A stretch of DNA of 64,000 nt, from assembly GCA_902523515.1 (NCBI GenBank), contig CABYZT010000001.1, positions 1-64,000 on the forward strand. Direction: 5' to 3'. The notes beneath the pieces were generated by a model, which was given only the letters and a program-made list of their open reading frames with translations, made no database searches and was not told the DNA's origin. The stretch is from an uncultured Pelagibacteraceae bacterium. Lineage in GTDB: Bacteria > Pseudomonadota > Alphaproteobacteria > Pelagibacterales > Pelagibacteraceae. Within the stretch, counting starts at the first letter, position 1. Each line of letters starts with the position of its first letter. This document shows, piece after piece, positions 29,886 to 39,883 of this stretch. The translations under genes were made by a program, and so were the position numbers.

Positions 29886-31335
29886 GAACCCTTCCTTCCT
29901 CTGCACATTTTCTAAGTATAGGATAAACTTTTCCAGGATTTAATAGATTTTTTTCGTCTAATGATTTTTTAATACTCAGTTGTTGTTGTATATCATTATC
30001 ATTAAACATTTCACACATAAGTTCTCTTTTTTCTATACCAACACCATGCTCACCTGTGATAACTCCACCAAGTCTTACACATGTTTTTAATATCTCAGAA
30101 CCAAATTCCTCAGTTTTTCTAAGTTGTTCTTTATCATTTCCATCAAACATAATAAGTGGATGTAAATTTCCATCACCTGCATGAAAACAATTTGCAACCG
30201 GTAATTCATATTTTTCTGATAATTTTTTAATTTCTAATAATGCTTCAGCAAGCTTACCTCTTGGAATAGATCCATCCATACAATAATAATCAGGGGCCAT
30301 AGCTCCACAAGCTGGGAAAGCAGCTTTTCTTCCAGCCCAGAAAGAAAGTCTTTCTTTCTCACTATTACTAAGTTTAAGACTAGAACAATTATTTTTTTTA
30401 CAGATAGCCTCTACTTTTCTAATTAATTCATCAACCTCTGACTCTGTTCCATCAAGTTCTACTATTAATAATAATTCTGCATCTCTTGGATATCCTGCTT
30501 TACTAAAATTATCCGTCGCCTCAATTAAAGCTTTATCCATTATTTCCATTCCTGCTGGCACTATTCCACTTGAAATAATTTCTGAAGCAGCATCTCCTCC
30601 TTCTTTAATAGATGGAAAGCCTATTAAAGCTGCTCTTACCACATCAGGTGTTTTTAAAATTTTAACTGTAACTTCGGTAACAACTCCCAATAAACCCTCT
30701 GATCCACAAATTAAACCCATAAGATCATATCCCTCTTGATCAAAAGACTTTCCTCCAAATCTACAAATGGTTCCATCCATCATTACCATTTGTACACCTA
30801 AAATATTATTTGTAGTCGTTCCATACTTTAAAGAGTGAACTCCACCAGAATTTTCAGCAACATTTCCACCTATAGAACATGCTAACTGGCTAGAAGGATC
30901 TGGTGCATAATAAAACCCTTTGTGTTGGACTGCATGAGTAATTCCAAGATTTGTTACTCCAGGCTGTGTTACTACACATTTATTTTTATAATCGATTTCA
31001 AGTATTTTATTGAATTTTCCTAAACCAAGAAGAATAGCATCTTGAAGGGGTAATGCACCTCCAGATAAACCTGTGCCTGCGCCTCTTGGAACCACTTTTA
31101 TGTTTTCACTATAACAATATTTTAATATCTCACTTACCTCATCAGTATTTTCTGGAAGTACTACTGCTAAAGGTGTTTGAGTGTAAACTGACAGAGCATC
31201 AGTTTCATAAGGTCTCAATTCGTCAGCTTCACTTAGAACATTTTCTTTATCTGTTAACTTTGAAAGATTTTTTACTATCTCACTTTTTCTATTTAAAATA
31301 GAATTATCAATTTTTGGTAAAGCTAATTCAGACAT
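29839..31335 (-). CDS. glcD: Glycolate oxidase subunit GlcD
   Basis: VVPRGAGTGLSGGALP, GGNVAENSGGVHSLKYG, CFHAGDGNLHP, GEHGVGIEK. Confidence 0.95.
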   Translation of the reverse strand: MSELALPKIDNSILNRKSEIVKNLSKLTDKENVLSEADELRPYETDALSVYTQTPLAVVLPENTDEVSEILKYCYSENIKVVPRGAGTGLSGGALPLQDAILLGLGKFNKILEIDYKNKCVVTQPGVTNLGITHAVQHKGFYYAPDPSSQLACSIGGNVAENSGGVHSLKYGTTTNNILGVQMVMMDGTICRFGGKSFDQEGYDLMGLICGSEGLLGVVTEVTVKILKTPDVVRAALIGFPSIKEGGDAASEIISSGIVPAGMEIMDKALIEATDNFSKAGYPRDAELLLIVELDGTESEVDELIRKVEAICKKNNCSSLKLSNSEKERLSFWAGRKAAFPACGAMAPDYYCMDGSIPRGKLAEALLEIKKLSEKYELPVANCFHAGDGNLHPLIMFDGNDKEQLRKTEEFGSEILKTCVRLGGVITGEHGVGIEKRELMCEMFNDNDIQQQLSIKKSLDEKNLLNPGKVYPILRKCAEEGRVHVHKNKDKFPDLPRF

Positions 31336-31338
31336 AGC

Positions 31339-32502
31339 TTAACCTAACATTTTTTTGATATTTTCCAATGCGTTAGAAATGTTATCTCTTGAAGCAGCAA
31401 AGCTAAATCTTACATAATCTTTGCATGTTTTTCCAAAAGCTGTTCCCGGAACGATAGCAACCCCAGCTTCATGCATTGCTCTTTTACAAAATTCTGAGCC
31501 ATCCATACCCGTCCCAATAACTTTAGGGAATGCATAAAAAGCTCCACCAGGTAAACTACACTCTACGCCTGGTAAACTATTTAAGCCTTCATGAATTAAT
31601 TTTCTTCTCAAAGTAAATTTTTCCATCATCTCGTCAATTGAGTCATCAGGTCCATCCAAAGCTGCGATACCTGCGAATTGAGCGGCAGCATTTACACATG
31701 AGACACTATTAATTAATAACTTATTAACATGCTCAACTAAATTTTCTGGCCAAAAACTCCAACCAAGTCTCCAACCTGTCATTGAGTAAGCTTTACTCCA
31801 ACCCTCTAAAACAATTAATCTTTCTCTTAATTCAGGATAATTAAAGAATGTTGGCATTTCCTTATCGTCGAAAATTTGTCTACTATAAATTTCATCACTT
31901 AAAATGGTCACATGAGAATGTTTTTTTAAACCTTCAGCCAATTTGTCTATTTCTGATTTTTCTACAAAACTTCCAGTAGGGTTATTTGGATTTATTAAAA
32001 TTAATAATCTGGTTTTATCAGTAATTAGAGATAAAATTTTATCTGCACTAAACTTTAAATTTTTATCTTCAGTTAGGTCGTAAGGTACTGCAGTAGAACC
32101 AGTATAATTAATCATTGATTCATAAATAGGGAACGCTGGAGTTGGATGAATTATCTCTGCTCCTGGCTCACCAAAACACTGAATTGCATAATGCATTGTT
32201 GGTTTACCACCTGGCATAATAATAATTCTTTCAGGATCTACGTCTACACTATATCTTTTCTTTATCCATCTAGTAACTGACTGTCTACATTCTAAAATTC
32301 CGTTTGAAAGCACATATCCGTGATGACCATCATCTAAAGCTTTTTTTGCTGCTTCGACAACGTGCTTTGGAGTTTTGAAATCAGGTTGACCCAATCCTAA
32401 GTGGATCATAGGTTTACCTTGTGCTTCAAGTTTTTTTGCTTCAGCTAAAACAGAAAAAGCACTTTCAGTACCAAGCCTATTTAATGATTTTGCAAGTTCC
32501 AT
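31339..32502 (-). CDS. Class I/II pyridoxal-phosphate aminotransferase
   Basis: INPNNPTGSFV, LSDEIYSRQIF, EGWSKAYSMTGWRLGW. Confidence 0.93.
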   Translation of the reverse strand: MELAKSLNRLGTESAFSVLAEAKKLEAQGKPMIHLGLGQPDFKTPKHVVEAAKKALDDGHHGYVLSNGILECRQSVTRWIKKRYSVDVDPERIIIMPGGKPTMHYAIQCFGEPGAEIIHPTPAFPIYESMINYTGSTAVPYDLTEDKNLKFSADKILSLITDKTRLLILINPNNPTGSFVEKSEIDKLAEGLKKHSHVTILSDEIYSRQIFDDKEMPTFFNYPELRERLIVLEGWSKAYSMTGWRLGWSFWPENLVEHVNKLLINSVSCVNAAAQFAGIAALDGPDDSIDEMMEKFTLRRKLIHEGLNSLPGVECSLPGGAFYAFPKVIGTGMDGSEFCKRAMHEAGVAIVPGTAFGKTCKDYVRFSFAASRDNISNALENIKKMLG

Positions 32503-32605
32503 AATAAATTTAAATTTAAAGTCGCCAAACTAAACGAAAATTAGTTTTTTGTCTATTTAGTTTAAAAATTTAATTATTCAAATAAATGGTAAAAATTCTT
32601 ATCTT

Positions 32606-33757
32606 TTAGTCTCTATATATTATTTTTGACGCATCAAGGTCTTTAACAGACTTACAACCCATTAAAATCATATTTCTTCTAATTTCTTTTTGCATGTTTT
32701 CTAAAAGTCTTTCAACACCTTTTTGTCCGCCTGCGCCTAAACTAAAAAGAAATGCCTTTCCAAAACTACATGCTGTTGCTCCTGCTGCTAAAGCTTTAAG
32801 GACATGTGTTCCTCTTCTTACACCACCATCAAGAATAATTTCTAATTTATCACCAACTGCATCTGAAATTGCTTTAACTTGATCAAATGGAGATCTTGAT
32901 CCATCAAGTTGTCTTCCTCCATGATTTGAAATCATAATTGCTGTACAACCAATATCAATTGCTCTTTTAGCATCTTCAACTGACATTACACCTTTTAAAG
33001 CCATAGGCTTGTTCCATTTTTTTATGCAGTATTCTGCATCTTTCCAATTCATTGCTGGATCATACTGTTCATTAATATAATCCATAACTGATTTTGCAAT
33101 ATTGGTACCTTTATCAGTTTTATTTTTAATATTTGCTAATTCAAATTTTTTATTTGTAAAGTATTTGAAAACCCATCCTGGTCTCATTGCAAAACTCAAT
33201 AAACTATCCAAAGTAAATTTAGGTGGTGTCGTAAATCCAGTTCTATGATCTCTTTCTCTATTTCCAGCAACAAGTGTATCAACAGTAATACACATTCCGT
33301 CAAAATTAGCTCTACTGCATCTTTCAATCAAATCATCAGTAATTGATTTGTCTTTGTGGATATAAAGTTGAAAAAGTTTTGGCCCACTAGAAACATTTGC
33401 AACCTCTTCAATTGAAAAAGATGCCATTGTGGACATACTGTAAATTGTATCAAACTTCTCTGCAGCTCTAGCGGAAGCCTTATCACCCTCAGGGTCATAC
33501 AAACTTTGCATTGCCGTAGGAGATAAAAATAGCGGCATACTAATTTTTCTCCCAAAAACAGTGGTGGATAAATTTGGCTCACCAACACTATTAAGAATAT
33601 TGGGAACTAAATCACAATCATTAAAAGCATCTGTATTTCGATTTAAAGTTACTTCATCATCTGCTCCACCATCAATATAATGAAAAATAGGAGCTGGTAA
33701 TTTTTTTTTAGCTAATTTTCTAAAATCTTCAAAATTATAACAGTCATTGATATTCAT
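32606..33757 (-). CDS. FMN-dependent alpha-hydroxy-acid dehydrogenase (L-lactate dehydrogenase-like)
   Basis: FHYIDGGADDEVTL, LFLSPTAMQSL, ISNHGGRQLDGSRSP, ILDGGVRRGTHVLKAL. Confidence 0.92.
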   Translation of the reverse strand: MNINDCYNFEDFRKLAKKKLPAPIFHYIDGGADDEVTLNRNTDAFNDCDLVPNILNSVGEPNLSTTVFGRKISMPLFLSPTAMQSLYDPEGDKASARAAEKFDTIYSMSTMASFSIEEVANVSSGPKLFQLYIHKDKSITDDLIERCSRANFDGMCITVDTLVAGNRERDHRTGFTTPPKFTLDSLLSFAMRPGWVFKYFTNKKFELANIKNKTDKGTNIAKSVMDYINEQYDPAMNWKDAEYCIKKWNKPMALKGVMSVEDAKRAIDIGCTAIMISNHGGRQLDGSRSPFDQVKAISDAVGDKLEIILDGGVRRGTHVLKALAAGATACSFGKAFLFSLGAGGQKGVERLLENMQKEIRRNMILMGCKSVKDLDASKIIYRD

Positions 33758-33769
33758 GGTGTATCTTTA

Positions 33770-34285
33770 TTAAAAGTTTTTGAAGAAATTAAACATATAA
33801 CTATTTGCCCCAGGATTTTTATCTCCTAAACTTGCATTAGATATATGATTGTAGGAAAAACCTAATTCACTTGTTTTTGAAAGATCTAGCGAAATTTGTA
33901 ACTCACTTTTAAATTCGATTAAATGGCCTAAGTCTTTACCATCTCCCTCATGATATATTCCCGGTGTAAAGCTGGGAGTTAAATTTAATGCTCCTAATTT
34001 ATATTGAGCTTGAACTCCTGTATAAAAATATCCTGCATTATCAGCTGTAATTAAAAATCCAGTTATAGGAGAAAGATTTCCTAAAAAAGTATTTCTATTT
34101 AAATTTTCATTCTGATGTTGAAAACCAATTAAAGTTGATTTTTTTCCATCATCACTAAAATCAAACATTCCTGTATAAAGACTGAATTCTGTATTTTGAT
34201 CTTTTAAAACTTTTTCTTCTGCAATCGAAGAAAATGCGAATGTGATCATTAACAGATTGATTAAAAATTTTTTTAAATTCATCAT
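33770..34285 (-). CDS. Putative lipid A 3-O-deacylase (PagL-like)
   Basis: Signal peptide, beta-strand-like alternation, terminal motif FSYNHISNASLGDKNPGANSYMFNF. Confidence 0.75.
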   Translation of the reverse strand: MMNLKKFLINLLMITFAFSSIAEEKVLKDQNTEFSLYTGMFDFSDDGKKSTLIGFQHQNENLNRNTFLGNLSPITGFLITADNAGYFYTGVQAQYKLGALNLTPSFTPGIYHEGDGKDLGHLIEFKSELQISLDLSKTSELGFSYNHISNASLGDKNPGANSYMFNFFKNF

Positions 34286-34293
34286 TAATTAAT

Positions 34294-34656
34294 TTATTTT
34301 TTAACAATAAAGCTTTTGTAGATTATTGCACCTCCGATTAAAAATATCAATATAGGCAATAACCAAAGAATATATGTATTTTTATTTAAACCAGGATCGT
34401 AAAGTATCCATTCTCCATATTTAGTTTTAAAATATTCATAAATTTGATCTTCAGAAAGGCCTTCTTGAAGCTTTTTAGTAACTACAATTTTTAAACTGTT
34501 TGCAAATTCAGAGTCTGAGTCGTAAACCGATTGACCTTGACATATAAGACATCGTAAATTTTTAGTTATTTTATTTGTTTTATCGTTCTCCTCAGCATTA
34601 ATACTACTTAAATGGAATAATATTATAACAATTAAAAAAAATTTCAGATATTTCAT
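34294..34656 (-). CDS. ccmH: Cytochrome c maturation protein CcmH
   Basis: LRCLICQGQSVYDSDSEFA plus C-terminal TM. Confidence 0.93.
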   Translation of the reverse strand: MKYLKFFLIVIILFHLSSINAEENDKTNKITKNLRCLICQGQSVYDSDSEFANSLKIVVTKKLQEGLSEDQIYEYFKTKYGEWILYDPGLNKNTYILWLLPILIFLIGGAIIYKSFIVKK

Positions 34657-35171
34657 TTTGTCAATAAATTAATTTCTTCAACTAATTCTTGGTTAAGAGG
34701 TCCAATATATTTTTTAATAATTTCATTATTATAAATTAAAAATGATTCAGGAACCCCATATGCTCCCCACTCAATTGCGATTGTACCATCTAAATCAATA
34801 AAGATTTCTTTATAAGGGTTTCCTAGTTCTTTTAAAAAATTTTCTGCATTTTTTGAATTATCTTTATAATTCATCCCAATAATATTTAATTTATTCTCTA
34901 AATTTAAATTCATCAAAAGAGGATGCTCTTGTCGACATGGTGCACACCAAGATGACCAAATATTTAATAAATAAACCTTATCTAACTCAAAGATACTTGA
35001 TGATTTCACATTTTCTCCAGAAAAAAATTCTTTGGTATTAAACACTGGTATCTCTTTTTTTGTATTAACATCTGGAGTGTATATTTTTGATTCTTCTAAA
35101 CCTTTGTAAAAAATAAGAAATATTATTCCAAAAATAATAATAACTGAAAAAGGTAATATTTTATTTTTCAT
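34653..35171 (-). CDS. ccmG: Thiol:disulfide interchange protein CcmG/DsbE
   Basis: LNIWSSWCAPCRQEHP, YGVPESFLI. Confidence 0.93.
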   Translation of the reverse strand: MKNKILPFSVIIIFGIIFLIFYKGLEESKIYTPDVNTKKEIPVFNTKEFFSGENVKSSSIFELDKVYLLNIWSSWCAPCRQEHPLLMNLNLENKLNIIGMNYKDNSKNAENFLKELGNPYKEIFIDLDGTIAIEWGAYGVPESFLIYNNEIIKKYIGPLNQELVEEINLLTK

Positions 35172-37042
35172 GATCTTTTTTGCAAAAAGCTAACAATGCC
35201 AGCAAAAGATATTAGAATTACTGATAACCAGATCCATAACATAAATGGTTTAACTTGGTATCTTACGTTGAAAAAATCTTGATTTTGAACCAGATTAATT
35301 ACAATAAATTTATCTGACATAAGTGTTGTTTTAATATCAGCTTCACTTGTGGCAATGACAGGTTGATTATAAATTCTCAGCTCTGGCGAAAATCTATCCT
35401 CTTCACCATTTAAATTACTTATAGAAAAATTCGCAATAATAGCATTATAATTTTTTTCTTTTTTCTGATCAACACTTTCAAAAACTATCTTAGTTTTCGA
35501 ATTTTCAAAAGTTTCACCAACCTTAAGATTTGTTATAATTTCGCTTGCAAATATATTGTTAAACAAGATACTTAGGATCAATAAACTAAATCCAAAATGA
35601 GCAATATTTTGTGAAATATTTTTATATTTTTTTATAAAAAAATCTCGCAAAGTAATAAAGAATAAATAAAGCGCACTCGATATCAAAATTGTATTTATTA
35701 AAATATTTTGATTAAAATTTTTTAATACTAAAAATGCCAATAAAATTGAGATAATCAAAAAAGAAATTAAATAAATCTTATCTTCTAGTTGAGATTTAAT
35801 CCATTTTAATTTTGGACCAATCGCCATCATAAATAAAAATGGAATTAAAAATGGAATTATCAATTTATGATAAAATGGTGGTCCAACAGATATTTTTTCA
35901 GAAGAAATTACATCTAAAAAAATTGGATAAACGGTACCTATTAATACAACAGATAAAAAATACATCATGAACCAGTTATTAATTAATATTGAAGTTTCTT
36001 TGCTCAACCAAAAAAAACTATAAGATTTTCTGTCATTATCTTTATGAAAAAAGAAAAAAATTAAAATAGATAAAAAAATCAAAATGAATAAAAAAACAAG
36101 AATAAATAAACCCCTTTCAGGATCATTAGCAAAAGTATGAACCGAATTTAATATTCCTGATCTTACTAAAAATGTTCCACACATACTTAATGTAAATGTT
36201 GCAATTGAAAGAATTATTACCCATGAAGTTAAAATAGATTTTTTTTCTAATACTAAAATACAATGTAAAAGAGTAGTTAATGCAAGCCATGGCATTAAAG
36301 AAACATTCTCAACTGGGTCCCAAAACCAAAAACCTCCCCAGCCCAATTCGTAATAGGCCCAAATCGATCCAAGCAATATTCCTAAAGTTAAAAATATCCA
36401 CGAAATTAAGATCCATTTTTTTATATGTGATGCCCAACTAGTAGATATAATTTTTAAACTTGTTGCTGCCAAGACAGATGAAAAAATAATAGAAGAACCA
36501 ACATAGCCTAAATATAAAATAGGTGGATGGATTGCTAAAGCAGGGTCTTGTAAAATAGGGTTTAATCCAAGACCTTCATTAGGTATTGGAAAAATATAAT
36601 TAAATGGATTTGATGTTTTGATTAAAAATAAAAAGAAACCTACTATGATTATTTGTTGAAAAACTAAAGTTAAAATTTTGTATTTTACTGGTTGATTTTT
36701 AGTTCTTACTAAAAATAAGAAAATAAATAACGTTAAAACAAGTAACCACAATAATAAACTACCTTCATGATTTCCCCAAGTTCCACTTATTTTGTAAAAT
36801 AATGGTTTGGTAGTGTGAGAATTATTAAATACTGTTTCATTACTAAAATCCGAAATAACAAAAGAAAAAATCAAACATAAAAAACTAATGACAACAAAAA
36901 ATAATTGTAAAAATGTAAATGATAATATTTTGGTATCTAAAGTGTTTGAATTATTAAAATTTTTATATGAAAAATAAAATAATGATAATCCAATAATTAA
37001 TCCTATTAATAATGAATAATATCCAATTAGATTATAGATCAA
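35168..37042 (-). CDS. ccmF: Cytochrome c maturation protein CcmF
   Basis: WGNHEGSLLLW, GWGGFWFWDPVENVSLMPWL, HTFANDPERG. Confidence 0.96.
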   Translation of the reverse strand: MIYNLIGYYSLLIGLIIGLSLFYFSYKNFNNSNTLDTKILSFTFLQLFFVVISFLCLIFSFVISDFSNETVFNNSHTTKPLFYKISGTWGNHEGSLLLWLLVLTLFIFLFLVRTKNQPVKYKILTLVFQQIIIVGFFLFLIKTSNPFNYIFPIPNEGLGLNPILQDPALAIHPPILYLGYVGSSIIFSSVLAATSLKIISTSWASHIKKWILISWIFLTLGILLGSIWAYYELGWGGFWFWDPVENVSLMPWLALTTLLHCILVLEKKSILTSWVIILSIATFTLSMCGTFLVRSGILNSVHTFANDPERGLFILVFLFILIFLSILIFFFFHKDNDRKSYSFFWLSKETSILINNWFMMYFLSVVLIGTVYPIFLDVISSEKISVGPPFYHKLIIPFLIPFLFMMAIGPKLKWIKSQLEDKIYLISFLIISILLAFLVLKNFNQNILINTILISSALYLFFITLRDFFIKKYKNISQNIAHFGFSLLILSILFNNIFASEIITNLKVGETFENSKTKIVFESVDQKKEKNYNAIIANFSISNLNGEEDRFSPELRIYNQPVIATSEADIKTTLMSDKFIVINLVQNQDFFNVRYQVKPFMLWIWLSVILISFAGIVSFLQKRS

Positions 37043-37043
37043 T

Positions 37044-37463
37044 TTATTTTTCTCCTAATGCTTCTTTTACTTCCGGTGGCATATAATTTTCATCATGCTT
37101 AGCTAAAATTTTTGTTGCAGAGAAAAAGTTTCTATCTTTCAAAAAACCTTCTGCAACAACCCCTTTTCCTTCAGCAAATAAATTTGGTACTGCTCCTGAG
37201 TAAGTAACATTTATTTCATTTTTAAAGTCAGTAATTATAAAATTAACTTCATTTGAACTTATGGAAATAGAGTTTTTTTTAACCATTCCTCCAACTCTTA
37301 TTTTGCTTTTATCTATTTCAGTAAGTGATTTTATTTCAGAAGGCGATTGAAAATATACAACATTTTCCTCTAATGATTTTAAAATCAAAAATGTTGTTAA
37401 AATTAAAGTAATTAAGATTATTATTATGAACAGAAATCTTAATTTAACTTTTCGACCATACAT
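37044..37463 (-). CDS. ccmE: Cytochrome c maturation protein CcmE
   Basis: [27 protein letters not shown]. Confidence 0.96.
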   Translation of the reverse strand: MYGRKVKLRFLFIIIILITLILTTFLILKSLEENVVYFQSPSEIKSLTEIDKSKIRVGGMVKKNSISISSNEVNFIITDFKNEINVTYSGAVPNLFAEGKGVVAEGFLKDRNFFSATKILAKHDENYMPPEVKEALGEK

Positions 37464-37473
37464 GGTTTAAAAG

Positions 37474-37701
37474 TTAATTATTTGTTACGTTTGCTAAAAT
37501 TTCTTTATTTATTCTTTGTGATTTTGCAGAATTAGCTTGCTCAGTTGTAAGTGATCCAAATTTAGCAACAAATTTGTTTTGTTCTTTAACAAATTGCATT
37601 TTAGTTACCAAATATAAACCTAAGAAACTTACTAACGTAAAGCTAAAAGCAGATAAAACATACACTGCATATCCATTCATAAAAAATAATTCATTTATCA
37701 T
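37474..37701 (-). CDS. ccmD: Heme exporter protein CcmD-like small membrane protein
   Basis: Position between ccmC and ccmE, N-terminal TM (MNGYAVYVLSAFSFT), small size. Confidence 0.8.
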   Translation of the reverse strand: MINELFFMNGYAVYVLSAFSFTLVSFLGLYLVTKMQFVKEQNKFVAKFGSLTTEQANSAKSQRINKEILANVTNN

Positions 37702-38405
37702 AATCTATCTAGGCCTTTATTTTTAATTTTTATCAGTTCTGTATTATATTTCATTAAGAAAATTAACAATGAAAATAGAGCAAATGCCGCAGTCATTATT
37801 AATAATGGGTAAAGCATTGATGAATGAATTGAGCTTTTTGACAAAATATTAATAGATGCAGGTTGATGGAGTGTATTCCACCAATCAACTGAGTACTTTA
37901 TTATTGGAACATTAATAATTCCTAAAATAGTTATAAAAGTTGAGATCTTGTAGACTTTTTCTTCGTTATCATAAATTCTCCAAACAATTAAATACATTGC
38001 ATAGAATAAAGCTAATATTAACATTGATGTAATTCTTGCATCCCAAGCCCACCATGTTCCCCAAGTTGGTTTTCCCCAAATTGATCCTGTAACTAAAGCA
38101 ATAATATTAAAAACAAATCCTGAAGGAGCTAAACTTTTAGAAATTAAAAAAAAGTTTTTGTTTCTAAATACAAAACCAAAAATAGATAACAAAGTTATAC
38201 AAGAAAATATTCCAAGTGAAATCCAAGCGGCAGGAACATGAACATACATAATCCTAACTGCATCACTTTGTTTATAATCTTCAGGCGATATGATTAATGC
38301 TTCAACTAAACCAACACTCAATACAACAATAAACAAAAATAAAACGTACTTAGGTGCTTTTGACGTGATTTTAAAAATCTTGTTAGGTTCAAAAAGTTTA
38401 AACAT
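37698..38405 (-). CDS. ccmC: Heme exporter protein CcmC
   Basis: VHVPAAWISLGIF, WGTWWAWDARITSMLIL. Confidence 0.95.
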   Translation of the reverse strand: MFKLFEPNKIFKITSKAPKYVLFLFIVVLSVGLVEALIISPEDYKQSDAVRIMYVHVPAAWISLGIFSCITLLSIFGFVFRNKNFFLISKSLAPSGFVFNIIALVTGSIWGKPTWGTWWAWDARITSMLILALFYAMYLIVWRIYDNEEKVYKISTFITILGIINVPIIKYSVDWWNTLHQPASINILSKSSIHSSMLYPLLIMTAAFALFSLLIFLMKYNTELIKIKNKGLDRL

Positions 38406-38451
38406 ATTTTAATTTAGAATTTTTTTTGGTGATTTCTATTATGAAATAGTT

Positions 38452-38517
38452 TTCTGATCAAGAATGCAGAGGGGAGATAATAAGATTGAAATTAACGTTT
38501 AACACTCTTGACCAGAA
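38452..38517 (-). ncRNA. Candidate structured RNA between hspQ and ccmC
   Basis: Minus strand TTCTGGTCAAGAGTG ... CATTCTTGATCAGAA, 15-bp stem with two G-U wobbles, 36-nt loop containing ATCTCCCCTCTG. Confidence 0.45.
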
Positions 38518-38584
38518 GATACTAAAAATATAGCTAATTTGTATGGCCTAGATTTGAGCTAAATGTGGTTGAATGATGGTTGCC

Positions 38585-38905
38585 TTAATTAGAAAGCTTG
38601 AAATAACTAGAGCCTTTTTTTCCTGAAAAAATCTCTTCAATTAAAGGGTGTTTTATTGGTTCATCAGAGTCATCCATCAGCAAGTTTTGCTCAGAAACAT
38701 AAGCTTCATAAGTTATTTCATCATTTTCTGCTAATAGGTGATAAAAAGGTTGATCTTTTCTTGGTCTCACATTTTTTGGAATAGATTGATACCATTCCTC
38801 AGAATTATTAAATTCAAAATCAACATCATAAATCACACCTCTAAATTCAAAGTGTTTATGTTTTACTATGTCTCCAATTGAAAATTTTGCTTTTTGGACT
38901 GGCAT
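38585..38905 (-). CDS. hspQ: Heat shock protein HspQ (hemimethylated DNA-binding YccV family)
   Basis: FSIGDIVKHKHFEFRGVIYDVD, QPFYHLLAEN, YVSEQNL. Confidence 0.9.
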   Translation of the reverse strand: MPVQKAKFSIGDIVKHKHFEFRGVIYDVDFEFNNSEEWYQSIPKNVRPRKDQPFYHLLAENDEITYEAYVSEQNLLMDDSDEPIKHPLIEEIFSGKKGSSYFKLSN

Positions 38906-38992
38906 TGATCTTAGTATGGGTATTTAAAAATAAAAATCAATGCTAAAAATATAAATGTTTTGTGATGTGGCAAATATGTTAATATCTTTTAA

Positions 38993-39544
38993 GTGAATAA
39001 ATCTTTTTTAAAATTTGTTACTGATTTCGGTCCTTTAGCAATATTTTTTTTCTATTATTACAATAGTGGTAAAAATTTATCTGTAGCAATACCTCCACTA
39101 ATAGTTGCAACTTTAGTTGCATTAGCAGTAGTTTGGTTTTTTGAAAAAAAAATTCCTCCAATGCCCTTGGTGAGTGGAATTTTAATTACTTTTTTTGGTG
39201 GATTAACAATCTACTTTAATGATCCTATATTTATTTACGTTAAACCAACTATCATTAACATTATGTTTGCTCTTGCGTTATTTTTTGGGAAATATTTTAC
39301 AAATGAACCTATTCTTAAAAAAATTATGGGTAAATCTATTCCTCTAACTGATATCGGTTGGGAAATTCTTAATAAACGATGGATGTATTTTTTCTTTGGT
39401 CTTGCTTTATTAAATGAAATTGTTTGGAGAACTCAAACAGAAGAATTTTGGGTTAATTTTAAAGTATGGGGAATGCTTCCAATAACAATAATATTTACAG
39501 GGTTTCAGGTACCATTAATTAATAAACATAAGATTGATGCGTAG
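38993..39544 (+). CDS. Inner membrane-spanning protein YciB / septation protein A
   Basis: TDFGPLAIFFFYY, NKRWMYFFFGLALLNEIVWR; GTG start. Confidence 0.93.
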   Translation: MNKSFLKFVTDFGPLAIFFFYYYNSGKNLSVAIPPLIVATLVALAVVWFFEKKIPPMPLVSGILITFFGGLTIYFNDPIFIYVKPTIINIMFALALFFGKYFTNEPILKKIMGKSIPLTDIGWEILNKRWMYFFFGLALLNEIVWRTQTEEFWVNFKVWGMLPITIIFTGFQVPLINKHKIDA

Positions 39545-39881
39545 TAATTTAAAATTAGTAGTAAATAATCCGCATAATAAAATAGAAGAAAAACATTTTT
39601 TTGAAAAAGATGAGCTAAAAATTATATTAGACTTATATGCCAAGATGGTTTCCGAAGGATCTTGGAAAGATTATGGTTTAAGTATTTCAAGTAAGCAAGT
39701 GGGGTTTAGTGTTTTTAGAAATGCTACTGAAAATGCCCTATATAAAATTTGTAAAAATTTTAAGCCTAAAAATAAAAATCTTAAATATTTGATTACTGAT
39801 ACGAGTGGTAAAATACTAAAAAATTCTTACGATCTTAGAATTTTATTAAAAAATACCAACTGGAAGAAACTTCAAAAATAA
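39534..39881 (+). CDS. DUF2794 family protein
   Basis: KMVSEGSWKDYGLSIS...VGFSVFRNATENALYKICK. Confidence 0.8.
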   Translation: MMRSNLKLVVNNPHNKIEEKHFFEKDELKIILDLYAKMVSEGSWKDYGLSISSKQVGFSVFRNATENALYKICKNFKPKNKNLKYLITDTSGKILKNSYDLRILLKNTNWKKLQK

Positions 39882-39883
39882 AT

